This document shows positions 54,098-62,901 of a DNA stretch of 64,000 nucleotides, piece by piece. The notes under the pieces were generated by a model. The model did no database searches. It was given only the letters and a program-made list of their open reading frames with translations, and was not told the DNA's origin. Position 1 is the stretch's first letter; each line of letters starts with the position of its first letter. Source of the stretch: Lachnospiraceae bacterium JC7 (lineage in GTDB: Bacteria; Bacillota; Clostridia; Lachnospirales; Lachnospiraceae); NCBI GenBank assembly GCA_000513555.1, contig ALYD01000012.1, positions 34,969-98,968 on the forward strand. Reading direction: 5' to 3'. Position numbers and translations under genes: made by a program.

Positions 54098-55066
54098 ATG
54101 GCAAAAAATCTTAGAATCATCACATATACGATTCCTGAAAGCTTCCGCGGTAAAACCGTGGAGGCTTTTCTTCGTTCCGAAGGTTTTTCCAGAAATGTTA
54201 TCTACCATCTGAGGAATACAGGCACAGATCTACTGCCCGCAGACATTAGCGGACTGCTTTTAAATGGAAGAAAGACCTGGCTCAGGCAGACACTTTCGGA
54301 AGGAGATATTCTCCGCTGCAACATTCTGGAAATAGAGGACAGCCCGAATGTGGCAGAATCAGAAATCCCTCTTTCAATAGTTTATGAGGATGAGGATCTG
54401 ATGGTCATAAACAAGACATCAGACATGCCTATTCATCCTTCCATCGGTCATCATGAGAATACTCTTGCCAATGCACTATGCTGGTACACTCATCATAAGC
54501 TGGGCTTCGATACCTACGTGAACCGGGTGATAAACCGTCTGGACAAAAACACCAGCGGACTTTTGATCTCAGCCAAAAATATGCTTTCCGCAGCTAAGCT
54601 GGGAGACATGGTAAGAGAACGTTCTATTCACAGAGAATATCTGGCGATCTGTCAGGGTGACGCCGGAGACATTATTCCAAATCATCCTGCAGGAGCAGAG
54701 GGCTTTGATTTTACCATAGATGCTCCGATCGCAAGAAAGGAAGAATCCGTGGTCGAACGTATCGTTGACTTCGAAAGAGGTGATGATGCAATAACTCATG
54801 CGAAGGTGGTTTCATATGACCGGGAAAAGGATCTTTCTCTTCTTCGTATAAAGCTTGAGACCGGACGAACTCATCAGATCCGTGTCCACATGAGACATGT
54901 CGGCCATCCTCTCATAGGTGATTTTTTATACAATCCTGATTTCAGATTCATAGAACGGCAGGCCCTTCATTCCTATAAGCTTAGTTTCCGGCATCCTATT
55001 ACGGGAGAAGCACTCAGCTTCACTGCCCCCCTGCCGGAGGATATGCATAGATTGTTTCCGGAATAA
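54098..55066 (+). CDS. RluA-family pseudouridine synthase
   Basis: A 322-residue RluA/RluD-type enzyme. An N-terminal S4-like region (VEAFLRSEGFSRNVIYHLR) precedes the catalytic core with the active Asp in INRLDKNTSGLLISAKN near residue 150, and RTHQIRVHMRHVGHPLIGD. It isomerises uridine in rRNA or tRNA; the site cannot be told. It lies 63 bases after rfbC with only a weak ribosome site at the ATG and may be co-transcribed. Confidence 0.9.
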   Translation: MAKNLRIITYTIPESFRGKTVEAFLRSEGFSRNVIYHLRNTGTDLLPADISGLLLNGRKTWLRQTLSEGDILRCNILEIEDSPNVAESEIPLSIVYEDEDLMVINKTSDMPIHPSIGHHENTLANALCWYTHHKLGFDTYVNRVINRLDKNTSGLLISAKNMLSAAKLGDMVRERSIHREYLAICQGDAGDIIPNHPAGAEGFDFTIDAPIARKEESVVERIVDFERGDDAITHAKVVSYDREKDLSLLRIKLETGRTHQIRVHMRHVGHPLIGDFLYNPDFRFIERQALHSYKLSFRHPITGEALSFTAPLPEDMHRLFPE

Positions 55067-55068
55067 GT

Positions 55069-55116
55069 AAAAAGAGTATCTCTCAGGATTCACATCCCAA
55101 AGAGATACTCTTTTTT
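55069..55116. terminator. Terminator between the RluA-type and sirtuin genes
   Basis: AAAAAGAGTATCTCT / AGAGATACTCTTTTTT near-perfect stem with an 18-base loop; serves the plus strand and probably the convergent sirtuin gene. Confidence 0.88.
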
Positions 55117-55163
55117 AACTTTTTTGAAACAGCGTCTGCCCCTTTACATTATTTCTCTATCAC

Positions 55164-55928
55164 TCACAGCTCCATCCCGCTCAGTTCAGCAAGTCTCGTG
55201 AACACCTCTCCTATCTTATCGTTGATCACCAGAGTGTTCTGTGCCGATCTTCTGATGCTAAGCTCATCCCTGTTTATGATAACCAGATACTTTCCCTCAA
55301 AATAATTAATATAGGAGGCCGCCGGATATACCGTGAGAGACGTTCCTCCGATTATCAGCATATCCGCTGAAGCTATTGCGTTGATAGATTTTCTGACTTC
55401 CATTTCCGGAAGGCTCTCCTCGTACAATGTTATATCCGGACGGATGACTCCTCCGCACTCACAATGCGGCACCGGCTCACTGGATGAAAAAATATGATCA
55501 GTCGGATATTTCTTTCCGCAGCTCATACAGTAATTCCTCAAGGCACTTCCGTGAATCTCATAAACTTCTTTGCTGCCCGCCTTCTGATGGAGTCCGTCAA
55601 TGTTCTGAGTAACTACCGCCTTCAGCTTTCCGGTCTTTTCAAGCGCTGCAAGATACTTATGGGCGTTGTTCGGCTCGATGTTCCTTGTGTCCATCTTCTG
55701 TCTGTGAAACTCAAAGTAGACCTCAGGCTCAAGCACGAGACAACTGTGGCTGAGAAGATACTCAGGCTGATACTTTTCGAACTGCACATCATGCTGGTTG
55801 TAAAGTCCGTCCTTGCTTCGAAAATCAGGCACCCCGCTCTCGGTTGAAACACCTGCCCCTCCGAAAAAGACAATACTGTGAGACTTGTCGATCATCTCTT
55901 TTAGTTCCAGAACTTTTTTCTCATCCAT
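55164..55928 (-). CDS. NAD-dependent protein deacylase (sirtuin)
   Basis: A 254-residue Sir2-family enzyme removing acyl groups from lysines with NAD. GAGVSTESGVPDFRS binds NAD, TQNIDGLHQKAGS holds the catalytic His (residue ~116), and CMSCGKKYP...CECGG gives the zinc site. Length and motifs fit the bacterial class U group. It ends convergently to the pseudouridine synthase and lies 101 bases after the folate gene upstream on its strand. Confidence 0.94.
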   Translation of the reverse strand: MDEKKVLELKEMIDKSHSIVFFGGAGVSTESGVPDFRSKDGLYNQHDVQFEKYQPEYLLSHSCLVLEPEVYFEFHRQKMDTRNIEPNNAHKYLAALEKTGKLKAVVTQNIDGLHQKAGSKEVYEIHGSALRNYCMSCGKKYPTDHIFSSSEPVPHCECGGVIRPDITLYEESLPEMEVRKSINAIASADMLIIGGTSLTVYPAASYINYFEGKYLVIINRDELSIRRSAQNTLVINDKIGEVFTRLAELSGMEL

Positions 55929-56028
55929 CTTTTACCTCCATGAGTCACTAAACAGTCAGGTTCACCTTAACCCGTATGTCATTATTAAAATAGTTTGAGA
56001 GTTGCCCACAGTACATCCATCAACAGCC

Positions 56029-56685
56029 TTATCCTTTTCTTCCGAATAATCTCTTAATAGCACTGAAGATACTTATGCTTCCGGCTTCTTTCATGGCCTC
56101 CTGAATCGAATCATCGCTCTGTGCCTTCGGATTATAGATCTTGTCTTCCGTAAAGATCCTGTCCATCTTTATATCGTACTGATCCATGGGAACTCTGTCA
56201 GACAGCAGTTCTTCATAGCAAAGGCAATATTTATACATGCTCTGACCCTTGAGCCATCTGTCATAGAATCCCGCTCCATGTCCCAGCCTTCCGCCCCATC
56301 TGTCTGCTGTTACACATGGTATGACTGCCAATGCTATCTTATATCCGTCGATGACAGGAAGTCCCTGCTTCGGCTCCAATATGCCCATGGTACCTTCCTG
56401 AAGATCATCCCAGCTTTTTATCTGTACAGCCTCCATCCTGCTGTCTTCCATCGAAATGCATCTCGGAACCGTGACCATCTTCCCCATCTGCCATGCAGTC
56501 TCAATGATGGTTCTCGTATCAGGTTCATCGGCCATACTCACATAGCAGAAAATGGAATCCACCTGTTGAAAAACAGGATACAGCAGAAATCGTGTAGCGA
56601 TGCCTGCATCAGCCTGTGCCCTGTACTCCTCTGTAAGATTTCTGTTCCTTTCGCGGATCAACGCCCGCAATTCTTTCTTTTCCAT
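56029..56685 (-). CDS. 5-formyltetrahydrofolate cyclo-ligase
   Basis: A 218-residue MTHFS enzyme that converts 5-formyl-THF to 5,10-methenyl-THF with ATP. It has an N-terminal Lys/Arg-rich KKELRALIRERNR and the signature GGRLGHGAGFYDRWL near residue 140. A C-terminal extension of ~25 residues (after KIYNPKAQSDD) is longer than usual, ends in the basic KRLFGRKG and is not conserved in the family as I know it. Confidence 0.92.
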   Translation of the reverse strand: MEKKELRALIRERNRNLTEEYRAQADAGIATRFLLYPVFQQVDSIFCYVSMADEPDTRTIIETAWQMGKMVTVPRCISMEDSRMEAVQIKSWDDLQEGTMGILEPKQGLPVIDGYKIALAVIPCVTADRWGGRLGHGAGFYDRWLKGQSMYKYCLCYEELLSDRVPMDQYDIKMDRIFTEDKIYNPKAQSDDSIQEAMKEAGSISIFSAIKRLFGRKG

Positions 56686-56864
56686 AATGATATTATAACC
56701 TTCCGGGCAGTGTACGTCAGCCGATTTTAAGCATGTTCTCCATCAGAGAGGCTGACTGCTGCGATAAATTCAGCCCTATTATGAGCCCAAAACAGAGTGT
56801 GACTAAATTTTATTAATTATTAATTATTTATTTCAAATAAAAATGATTTCTTACGTTTTTGATA

Positions 56865-56893
56865 TTCACAAAGACTAACCTCAATGTTACTAT
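56865..56893 (+). promoter_or_regulatory. Promoter of the non-coding transcript
   Basis: TTCACA (56865-56870), 17-base spacer, TACTAT (56888-56893) with an extended TG (56885-56886). Transcription would start near 56900. The region before it (56700-56860) is AT-rich and shows no gene. Confidence 0.6.
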
Positions 56894-56899
56894 TATGTC

Positions 56900-57409
56900 A
56901 TAAGAAAAACATAGTTAACTAAATCATCTGACGAGAAAGGATGATCAAGTTAGCCCACAGGCGATTGTGATCGGTCGTGATCAAACATAATCGCAAAACT
57001 ATATCGTAGAAAGCTGAGGTATGAAAATTATGACACCAGCACAGTTACTCGATGATATCTTGAATCTCAGATAGGTAATTTAGAAAAATCGATAACAGCA
57101 CTTCGCGTGGTCATGTTATTCAACTGAGGAGTGTTTCTCCAATTATTTAACCTTTCTGATTTTCAGATGTCGTCAGGATACGATGTATTTAAGTATTAAG
57201 AATTAAATCTTAGATATCTATTTTTTAAAAATTTCCAAGGTATATAAGTATGACATAGCACAAAGCTTCGTCACGTAGTGTATATGCCTAATACAGAGAA
57301 GGGAGACTACCCCGTTGTATTAGATAGTTTGAAAATAGAATATAGATTAGAAACTGTAAAAAATTCAAATACTTAGAAAAGGGCCCTGAGGTAGGGCCCT
57401 TTGTTTTTT
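56900..57409 (+). ncRNA. Candidate large structured non-coding RNA (~505 nt)
   Basis: A 790-base gap without a long reading frame holds a promoter, a dense series of stems and a strong terminator, all on the plus strand. Stems seen by eye: 56916-56920/56948-56952 and 56923-56928/56940-56945; 56961-56966/56989-56994; 57014-57018/57066-57070; 57092-57097/57114-57119; 57239-57246/57281-57288; 57288-57295/57316-57323; 57326-57330/57351-57355. It lacks tmRNA (no CCA end), RNase P or SRP signatures that I know. Length is in the range of the ROOL/GOLLD type of large ornate RNAs, but I cannot match a consensus by eye. A 17-codon frame with GAGG upstream (57021-57074) lies inside it. Confidence 0.6.
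57378..57409 (+). terminator. Terminator of the non-coding transcript
   Basis: AAAGGGCCCT / AGGGCCCTTT 10-bp perfect stem with GAGGT loop, followed by TTTGTTTTTT. Confidence 0.93.
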
Positions 57410-57475
57410 GCAATAAACATCCTCTGGATGGCTAACTAAAAATCATGCTGCTATGCTGCGAGATTGTGATGAGGC

Positions 57476-58708
57476 TTACTTCACCATATCTGTCGCAAGA
57501 TTGATAAGCACATCAACCATCTTTCTCATGGAATTGATATTGAGATATTCATATATTCCATGATAGTTCTCACCGCCTGTTGAAAGATTCGGGCACGGAA
57601 GTCCCTTGAAGCTGAGCTGGGCACCGTCCGTTCCGCCTCTGATCGGAACTGTCACCGGTGTGATACCCGCCTTTTTGAAGGCCTCCCTGGCTGCATCTAT
57701 AAGATACATATTTTCAGGGTCTATCTTCTCACGCATATTGTAGTACTGATCTCTGATAACGACCTCCACATGTGCTTCTGTGTTCCTGTACTTCTCATTG
57801 AGCTTTTCGGCAGCCACTTCAAAGATCTTCTTCTTTTCTTCAAACCTGTTTCTGTCATGGTCACGGATGATATAGCTCATGTTAGTGCAGGCCTCATCTC
57901 CGCTTATTCCTGTAAGATGGAAAAATCCCTCATATCCCTCGGTATTGCATGGACGTTCATCCGGAAGAAGGGCATCGAATTCCATAGCCACAAGTGCAGC
58001 ATTTACCATCTTGCCCTTTGCATCACCCGGATGAACATTCACACCTGTGATGCTTACCTTTCCGGACGCTGCATTGAAATTCTCATACTCGATCTCTCCG
58101 AGAGTTCCTCCGTCTACGGTATATGCCACATCTGCTCCGAAATCCTCCACATCAAAGAAACACGGACCTTCTCCGATCTCCTCATCGGGTGTAAAGCCGA
58201 TCATGATATCTCCATGCTTTACCTCCGGATGACTGAGAAGGTACTCGGCCATAGCCATTATTTCCGCTACACCGGCCTTGTCGTCAGCACCGAGAAGAGT
58301 GGTTCCGTCAGTTACCAGAAGGTCAGAACCTATCATGGAATCAAGCTTCGGGAAAGTCTTCGGTGAAAGAACTATGTGCTTCTCCTCATTTAATACTATA
58401 TCCCCGCCCTGATAATTCTTTATCTCTCTTGGTGATACACCTGCATCACTGGCAGAAGGTGATGTATCCATATGTGCGATAAATCCAAGCTTAGGCGCCT
58501 TTTCTCCATCTCCGAGATTAGACGGTATATGTCCAAACACGTAGCAATACTTACTGAGTCTTACATTCTGAACACCCATCTCCTTTAACTGCTTTTCAAG
58601 TATTCTTGCAAGATCAAACTGCTTTTCTGTTGAAGGATGTGTACCGCTCGTCTCACTTGACTGTGTATCAACCTTTGCATATTCCAAAAATCTTTCTAAA
58701 ACATCCAT
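57476..58708 (-). CDS. pepT: Tripeptide aminopeptidase PepT
   Basis: A 410-residue M20B zinc peptidase, full length. [13 protein letters not shown] near residue 78 and [14 protein letters not shown] near 140 give zinc ligands, and [10 protein letters not shown] near 175 the catalytic Glu. [23 protein letters not shown] completes the site. It releases N-terminal residues from tripeptides in the cytoplasm. It ends near the non-coding RNA terminator and reads toward it. Confidence 0.96.
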   Translation of the reverse strand: MDVLERFLEYAKVDTQSSETSGTHPSTEKQFDLARILEKQLKEMGVQNVRLSKYCYVFGHIPSNLGDGEKAPKLGFIAHMDTSPSASDAGVSPREIKNYQGGDIVLNEEKHIVLSPKTFPKLDSMIGSDLLVTDGTTLLGADDKAGVAEIMAMAEYLLSHPEVKHGDIMIGFTPDEEIGEGPCFFDVEDFGADVAYTVDGGTLGEIEYENFNAASGKVSITGVNVHPGDAKGKMVNAALVAMEFDALLPDERPCNTEGYEGFFHLTGISGDEACTNMSYIIRDHDRNRFEEKKKIFEVAAEKLNEKYRNTEAHVEVVIRDQYYNMREKIDPENMYLIDAAREAFKKAGITPVTVPIRGGTDGAQLSFKGLPCPNLSTGGENYHGIYEYLNINSMRKMVDVLINLATDMVK

Positions 58709-58837
58709 AATTTTCTCCTGATATTGCTTTTATAAAAATGTGAAATCATTAACCGCCCACACTTTGAGGGTTTTGACTTAAAAATAGTGATGAAAGAACA
58801 GTAATCTCCTTTCACCACCATCTTATGGTCATTATCC

Positions 58838-59839
58838 TCATTTTTTTCTGAAGGAAAGAGTCGTATCTCTCTCCTGGAAGTGATCTCCGTCTTTCACATA
58901 GCTGTCATATCTTACAGGCTTAAGGTCTCTTAAATCGTAAGGTGTTTCCTGATATACGAAGTTAAGCCAGTTGGTATAGGTACAGTTAGATGTTGATCTC
59001 CAACTGAGTATAGGCTCCTTTTCAGGGTCATTATCCGTATAATAATTTACCGGAATATCCGGATTCAGACCTTTTGCCATATCTCTCTTATATTCTTTAT
59101 CCAGATCATACTTATCATATTCTGAATGTCCGGTGATGAATATCTGTCGGCTGGAGCAGGCAAGGATCATATAGGATCCCCCTTCCTCAGGATCAACAGA
59201 CTCAGCCACAACATAAAGCTCCGGATTACTGCGGACCGCTTTTTCGTCTATTCCGGTGTACCTTGAAACGGGTACATAGAAATAATCGTCCATACCACGC
59301 ATGATGATCTTCTTACGGTGAAGTACCTTTTGACGATAAACTCCTGACAGCTTCTTGGGAAGCATCACCTTCTTTATACCGTAATGATAGTAAAGTCCTG
59401 CCTGAGCTCCCCAGCAGATATGGAATGTTGAGAACACATGGGTCTCGGACCATTTCATGATCTCCGTCAGCTCATTCCAGTACTCCACTTCCTCAAAAGG
59501 CATCTTCTCCACAGGCGCACCTGTAATGATGAGTCCGTCGAAAAGCTCGTCTTCGATCTGATCCAGTGTCACATAAAACTTATTGAGATGTGATGCATTG
59601 GTATGTGTGGATTCATGAGTGGCCACCTTCATCAATGTGATCTCTGTCTGAATAGGAAAGTTTGACAGAACTCTGAGTATGTCGAGCTCCGTATCCTCCT
59701 TGAGAGGCATAAGATTGAGTATACATATGCGCAAAGGACGGATCTCCTGTGCCTGTGCACGCTGCTCATCCATCACGAATATATTTTCACTCTCCAAAAT
59801 ATGTTTTGCCGGTAAATCATTCTGTACTTTAATTGGCAT
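58838..59839 (-). CDS. metA: Homoserine O-acyltransferase MetA (probably acetyl-CoA-specific)
   Basis: A 333-residue MetA acylating homoserine in methionine synthesis. The catalytic Cys is in FHICWGAQAGLYYHYG, and the His and Glu regions are FITGHSEYDK and LDKEYKRD. The specificity segment reads ITGAPVEKMPFEEVEYW, with Glu at the position that favours acetyl-CoA in the Bacillus cereus enzyme, where succinyl-specific enzymes have Gly. It has a C-terminal tail of ~25 residues beyond most homologues. AAGGAG precedes the ATG. It is divergent from metK. Confidence 0.93.
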   Translation of the reverse strand: MPIKVQNDLPAKHILESENIFVMDEQRAQAQEIRPLRICILNLMPLKEDTELDILRVLSNFPIQTEITLMKVATHESTHTNASHLNKFYVTLDQIEDELFDGLIITGAPVEKMPFEEVEYWNELTEIMKWSETHVFSTFHICWGAQAGLYYHYGIKKVMLPKKLSGVYRQKVLHRKKIIMRGMDDYFYVPVSRYTGIDEKAVRSNPELYVVAESVDPEEGGSYMILACSSRQIFITGHSEYDKYDLDKEYKRDMAKGLNPDIPVNYYTDNDPEKEPILSWRSTSNCTYTNWLNFVYQETPYDLRDLKPVRYDSYVKDGDHFQERDTTLSFRKK

Positions 59840-59854
59840 ACGAACATCTCCTTA

Positions 59855-59917
59855 ATCGGGGCTTTCCCGTTATTATTTGTACTGTTCTAACCTGTACAAA
59901 TGCTATCCTTACCCGAT
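59855..59917 (-). promoter_or_regulatory. Inverted repeats in the metA leader
   Basis: An inner repeat ATTTGTAC / GTACAAAT (59875-59901, 11-base loop) is enclosed by ATCGGG / CCCGAT (59855-59860 with 59912-59917). The structure ends directly before the metA ribosome site. It does not match the S-box consensus. Confidence 0.45.
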
Positions 59918-60158
59918 AAAACCTGAGAAGATAGACAATTAAACTTAGTATACATTAAAAAAATGAGAATTAAAACATTTGCTTTCCACCCGGAAAAAGG
60001 AGTTTGCCGCTTCACATTAGGGATATTCCCGGATTCGAAAAAATTCTCAATACAAATTATTTTTTCCTATTTTCGGATAGACATTTATAAATATAAGTCC
60101 AATGCCGATGAAGAGAATATGGATAAACAGTACGGGATAGGCTGATCTCAGATAAATA

Positions 60159-60186
60159 TTGACAAATTCTGATGAGCTGTTATAAT
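60159..60186 (+). promoter_or_regulatory. Promoter of the SAM riboswitch - metK transcript
   Basis: Consensus TTGACA (60159-60164) and TATAAT (60181-60186) with a 16-base spacer. Confidence 0.92.
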
Positions 60187-60204
60187 GTCCTGTACAATAT
60201 TATA

Positions 60205-60356
60205 CTTATTCAGAGTCGGTGGAGCTACATAGGAGCTATGAAACCGCAGCAACCCCGGAAAACCGGAAGGTGCTAACCTGAGCGAACTAATTTTGTTTCG
60301 AACAATAAGAGGATGCTTATTACAAGCCGGTCGATTGTTCGACGGGCTTTTTCTTT
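60205..60356 (+). promoter_or_regulatory. SAM-I (S-box) riboswitch with terminator platform
   Basis: P1 CTTATT (60205-60210) pairs with AATAAG (60304-60309). Between them lie the conserved AGAG...GGTGGAG, the GCTATGAAACC core, GCAACC and the GGAAGGTGCTAA junction. A terminator (AAGCCGGTCG / CGACGGGCTT, 60324-60349, then T run) follows, and GCTTATT at 60315-60321 can pair with AATAAG as the antiterminator switch. High SAM should stop transcription of metK. Confidence 0.95.
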
Positions 60357-60429
60357 TGAGATCAGACAGATTCATCCTGATTTCATTTTCGAAACGCAAG
60401 GACGCTATGCGTCAGAAAGGACTTTTTAT

Positions 60430-61488
60430 ATGTTATTTTCATCAGAGCAGGTATCTAACGGACACCCTGATAAAATCTGTGACCAGATTTCAGATGCTAT
60501 TGTTACAGACATTCTTCAGCACGATAAGGCAGGCCGTATCGCTGCAGAGACAACCATCAAGGATTTCGAGATCACAATTCTCGGAGAAGTAACAACCAAC
60601 TATGATCCTGATTACGAGACATTAACACGTAATGTTCTTAAGAATATCGGTCTCACAGACGTTGATAAATACAACATTCGCCTTCTTATTTCAAAGCAGT
60701 CACCTGACATCGCCATGGGCGTTGATAATGATGGTGCCGGAGATCAGGGTATGATGTTCGGCTATGCCACAAACGAGACAGAAGAGCTTCTTCCTATTCC
60801 TTATGTTCTTTCAAACAGAGCACTTCTTAAGCTCAGAGAGTTCAACATTAAGGATGGCTTCAAGCAGCTTCGCCCTGATGCCAAGGCACAGGTATCTTTC
60901 GACTATGATACACATCGTATCGATACCTTCCTTATCTCCACACAGCATGCAGAGGAAACTTCTCTTGACAAGGTTCGCGAAATCGTTTCTGCCATCATGA
61001 AGGAGACCGCTGAGGAGCTTGGCCTCAACACTGACTTCAGAGTTCTCGTAAATCCTACAGGACGTTTTGTTATGGGTTCTTCTTTTGCAGACTCAGGTCT
61101 TACAGGACGTAAGATCATAGCAGATACTTACGGCGGAGCTGCTCATCACGGCGGCGGAGCTTTCTCAGGAAAGGATCCAAGTAAGGTTGACCGTTCTGCA
61201 GCATACATGGCCCGTAAGATCGCAAGAGACATCGTAAAGGCAGGAAAGGCTGACCGTTGTGAGGTTCAGCTTGCATACGCCATCGGTGTGGCAGAGCCTG
61301 TATCAGTTTATGTTGACTGCTTCGGTACAGAGAAGGAAGACCGCAACAAGATCTGGGATGAGATCAAGCATGATTATGATCTCACACCGAAGGGAATCAT
61401 CAATTCCCTTAAGCTCAGAGATGTGGACTACAACCTCGTTTCAAGCTATGGTCACTTCGGCAAGCCAGAACTTCCATGGGAGCAGTGA
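60430..61488 (+). CDS. metK: S-adenosylmethionine synthase MetK
   Basis: A 352-residue enzyme making SAM from methionine and ATP. SSEQVSNGHPDKICDQISDA, GAGDQGMMFGYATNE and GGGAFSGKDPSKVDRSAAY are the ATP and Met signatures. It is about 30 residues shorter than the E. coli enzyme: loops are short and it stops right after FGKPELPWEQ, without the usual C-terminal tail. The start at 60430 is chosen because AAAGGA lies upstream and the family begins there; the longer frame from 60313 overlaps the riboswitch terminator. Controlled by the upstream SAM riboswitch. Confidence 0.97.
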   Translation: MLFSSEQVSNGHPDKICDQISDAIVTDILQHDKAGRIAAETTIKDFEITILGEVTTNYDPDYETLTRNVLKNIGLTDVDKYNIRLLISKQSPDIAMGVDNDGAGDQGMMFGYATNETEELLPIPYVLSNRALLKLREFNIKDGFKQLRPDAKAQVSFDYDTHRIDTFLISTQHAEETSLDKVREIVSAIMKETAEELGLNTDFRVLVNPTGRFVMGSSFADSGLTGRKIIADTYGGAAHHGGGAFSGKDPSKVDRSAAYMARKIARDIVKAGKADRCEVQLAYAIGVAEPVSVYVDCFGTEKEDRNKIWDEIKHDYDLTPKGIINSLKLRDVDYNLVSSYGHFGKPELPWEQ

Positions 61489-61520
61489 TTTGACACTTTC
61501 TCATCATTAGATTAAATTAG

Positions 61521-61549
61521 ATGCAGCTGCTTCGGCGGCTGCATTTTTT
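61521..61549 (+). terminator. Terminator after metK
   Basis: ATGCAGCTGC / GCGGCTGCAT stem with a TTCG tetraloop and six T. Confidence 0.93.
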
Positions 61550-61631
61550 AGTTGTATCGTATTATACCGGATATCGGTGTCCGTAATATTCCGGCACTGA
61601 TATCACATTTTCCTCCCGGAGGTAAAAGCAG

Positions 61632-62345
61632 TTGAGTAATCCTTCAGCAAATTCCAAAAAACATACACTATGGCACGATTGGCTGACCTATGACCTTATT
61701 TTCGGAATCGTACTTCAGATAAGCGTTTTATTGATTTCTGTATTTGTATGGCACATGCGTTTCCCAAAGCTGACCTTTGAAAAAGCTGCTGTGTTGAATA
61801 TGCTGTATCTCACGCTGTTCCTGCCATTCTTTGCAGGCGTATTGGGACTGTGGGCCAGAACAAATGAACTGCCGGTATGGTCAAGGTTCTTTACTTCTGT
61901 CTCGCTTCCGGTACTTATACTCGGGATCATATCCGCAACAGTTTTATGTATAGTGCCGCCCTACTGTTCCAGTACCACGAGCCAGGATCACTACATGACA
62001 GTGGATAATGATGTCGACCCTGAAAGCTTCAACATCTGTAAAGAGCTTTTCCCTGAGCATATATCATCAGCATCCCAAAACACCTCATACCGCTACTATA
62101 AATACAGCAGTATCCTTGAAAACGACTTTCACCTAAGTCTTGGTGAAACTCTTTCTGAAGACAGGTTCAAGGAGGAAAGTGACCGTATCCTTTCTCTCGA
62201 TATCCTAAAGGATGCCTCTATTTCATCTTCAAAAGATATCACACTCATCGACACCACATTAAACGGGGATCTCATTCTACACGTCACACTCGACAAGGCA
62301 TATAACCGTATAATATATGCTGCCGGTTACAACCGACTGCGCTGA
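61632..62345 (+). CDS. Hypothetical membrane protein
   Basis: A 237-residue protein that I do not recognise. It has three hydrophobic segments in the first ~120 residues (about 20-40, 55-75, 92-115), then an extracytoplasmic domain of ~125 residues with many Ser and Asp, a possible CxxxxxS-type turn (PPYCSSTTSQDHY) and no known motif. The start is TTG at 61632, supported by GGAGG about 10 bases upstream. It follows the metK terminator and is single, with its own terminator. Confidence 0.75.
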   Translation: MSNPSANSKKHTLWHDWLTYDLIFGIVLQISVLLISVFVWHMRFPKLTFEKAAVLNMLYLTLFLPFFAGVLGLWARTNELPVWSRFFTSVSLPVLILGIISATVLCIVPPYCSSTTSQDHYMTVDNDVDPESFNICKELFPEHISSASQNTSYRYYKYSSILENDFHLSLGETLSEDRFKEESDRILSLDILKDASISSSKDITLIDTTLNGDLILHVTLDKAYNRIIYAAGYNRLR

Positions 62346-62369
62346 ACCACATATTTCCATACTGATATA

Positions 62370-62403
62370 AAAGACCGGTTCCCATACGGGAACCGGTCTT
62401 TTT
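62370..62403. terminator. Bidirectional terminator between the membrane protein and tpiA fragment
   Basis: AAAGACCGGTTCCC / GGGAACCGGTCTTT 14-bp perfect stem with an ATAC loop and T/A runs on both sides. Confidence 0.92.
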
Positions 62404-62439
62404 CAGGAAGATATTAATCAATCAGCTAAGCTGATGTGA

Positions 62440-62901
62440 TCACTTATTGTAGTTTACGATGGTTCCGAAATCAGGCTTAAGTGAAGCGCCTCCGATAAGT
62501 CCGCCATCGATGTCTGGCTTGGATAAAAGCTCAGCGGCATTGCCTGCATTCATTGATCCGCCGTACTGGATACGAACAGCCTCTGCAGTAGATGCATCAT
62601 ACATCTTTGCAATAAGGTCACGGATAAGCTTGCAAACTTCTTCCGCCTGATCTGAAGTAGCTGTCTCGCCTGTTCCGATAGCCCAGATAGGCTCGTATGC
62701 GATAACAAGCTCCTTAACCTGATCAGCGGTTATTCCGTCAAGATCCCATGTGATCTGTCTTTCGATCCACTCTTTGTAAGTACCTGCCTTACGAAGTGCT
62801 AAAGACTCACCGCAGCAAAGGATCGGCTTAAGTCCTGATGCAAATGCCTTCTTAACCTTTGCATTGATAAGGATATCATTCTCACCGAAGATATCTCTTC
62901 T
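62440..62901 (-). pseudogene. tpiA: C-terminal fragment of triosephosphate isomerase TpiA
   Basis: About 153 codons match the C-terminal 60% of TpiA: RRDIFGENDILINAKVKKA, ILCCGESLALR, VIAYEPIWAIGTGETATSDQ (catalytic Glu) and GGSMNAGNAAELLSKPDIDG to IVNYNK. The first ~97 residues, including Lys13 and the catalytic His near GHSERR, are missing. At 62895-62901 the frame passes into a LacI-type regulator gene read in another frame. So this copy is not functional as shown; a junction or assembly error is possible. Confidence 0.88.

Noticed and set aside
56900..57409. tmRNA or RNase P RNA as identity of the large transcript
   Set aside because: No CCA end or tRNA-like ends for tmRNA, and none of the universally conserved RNase P segments could be found.
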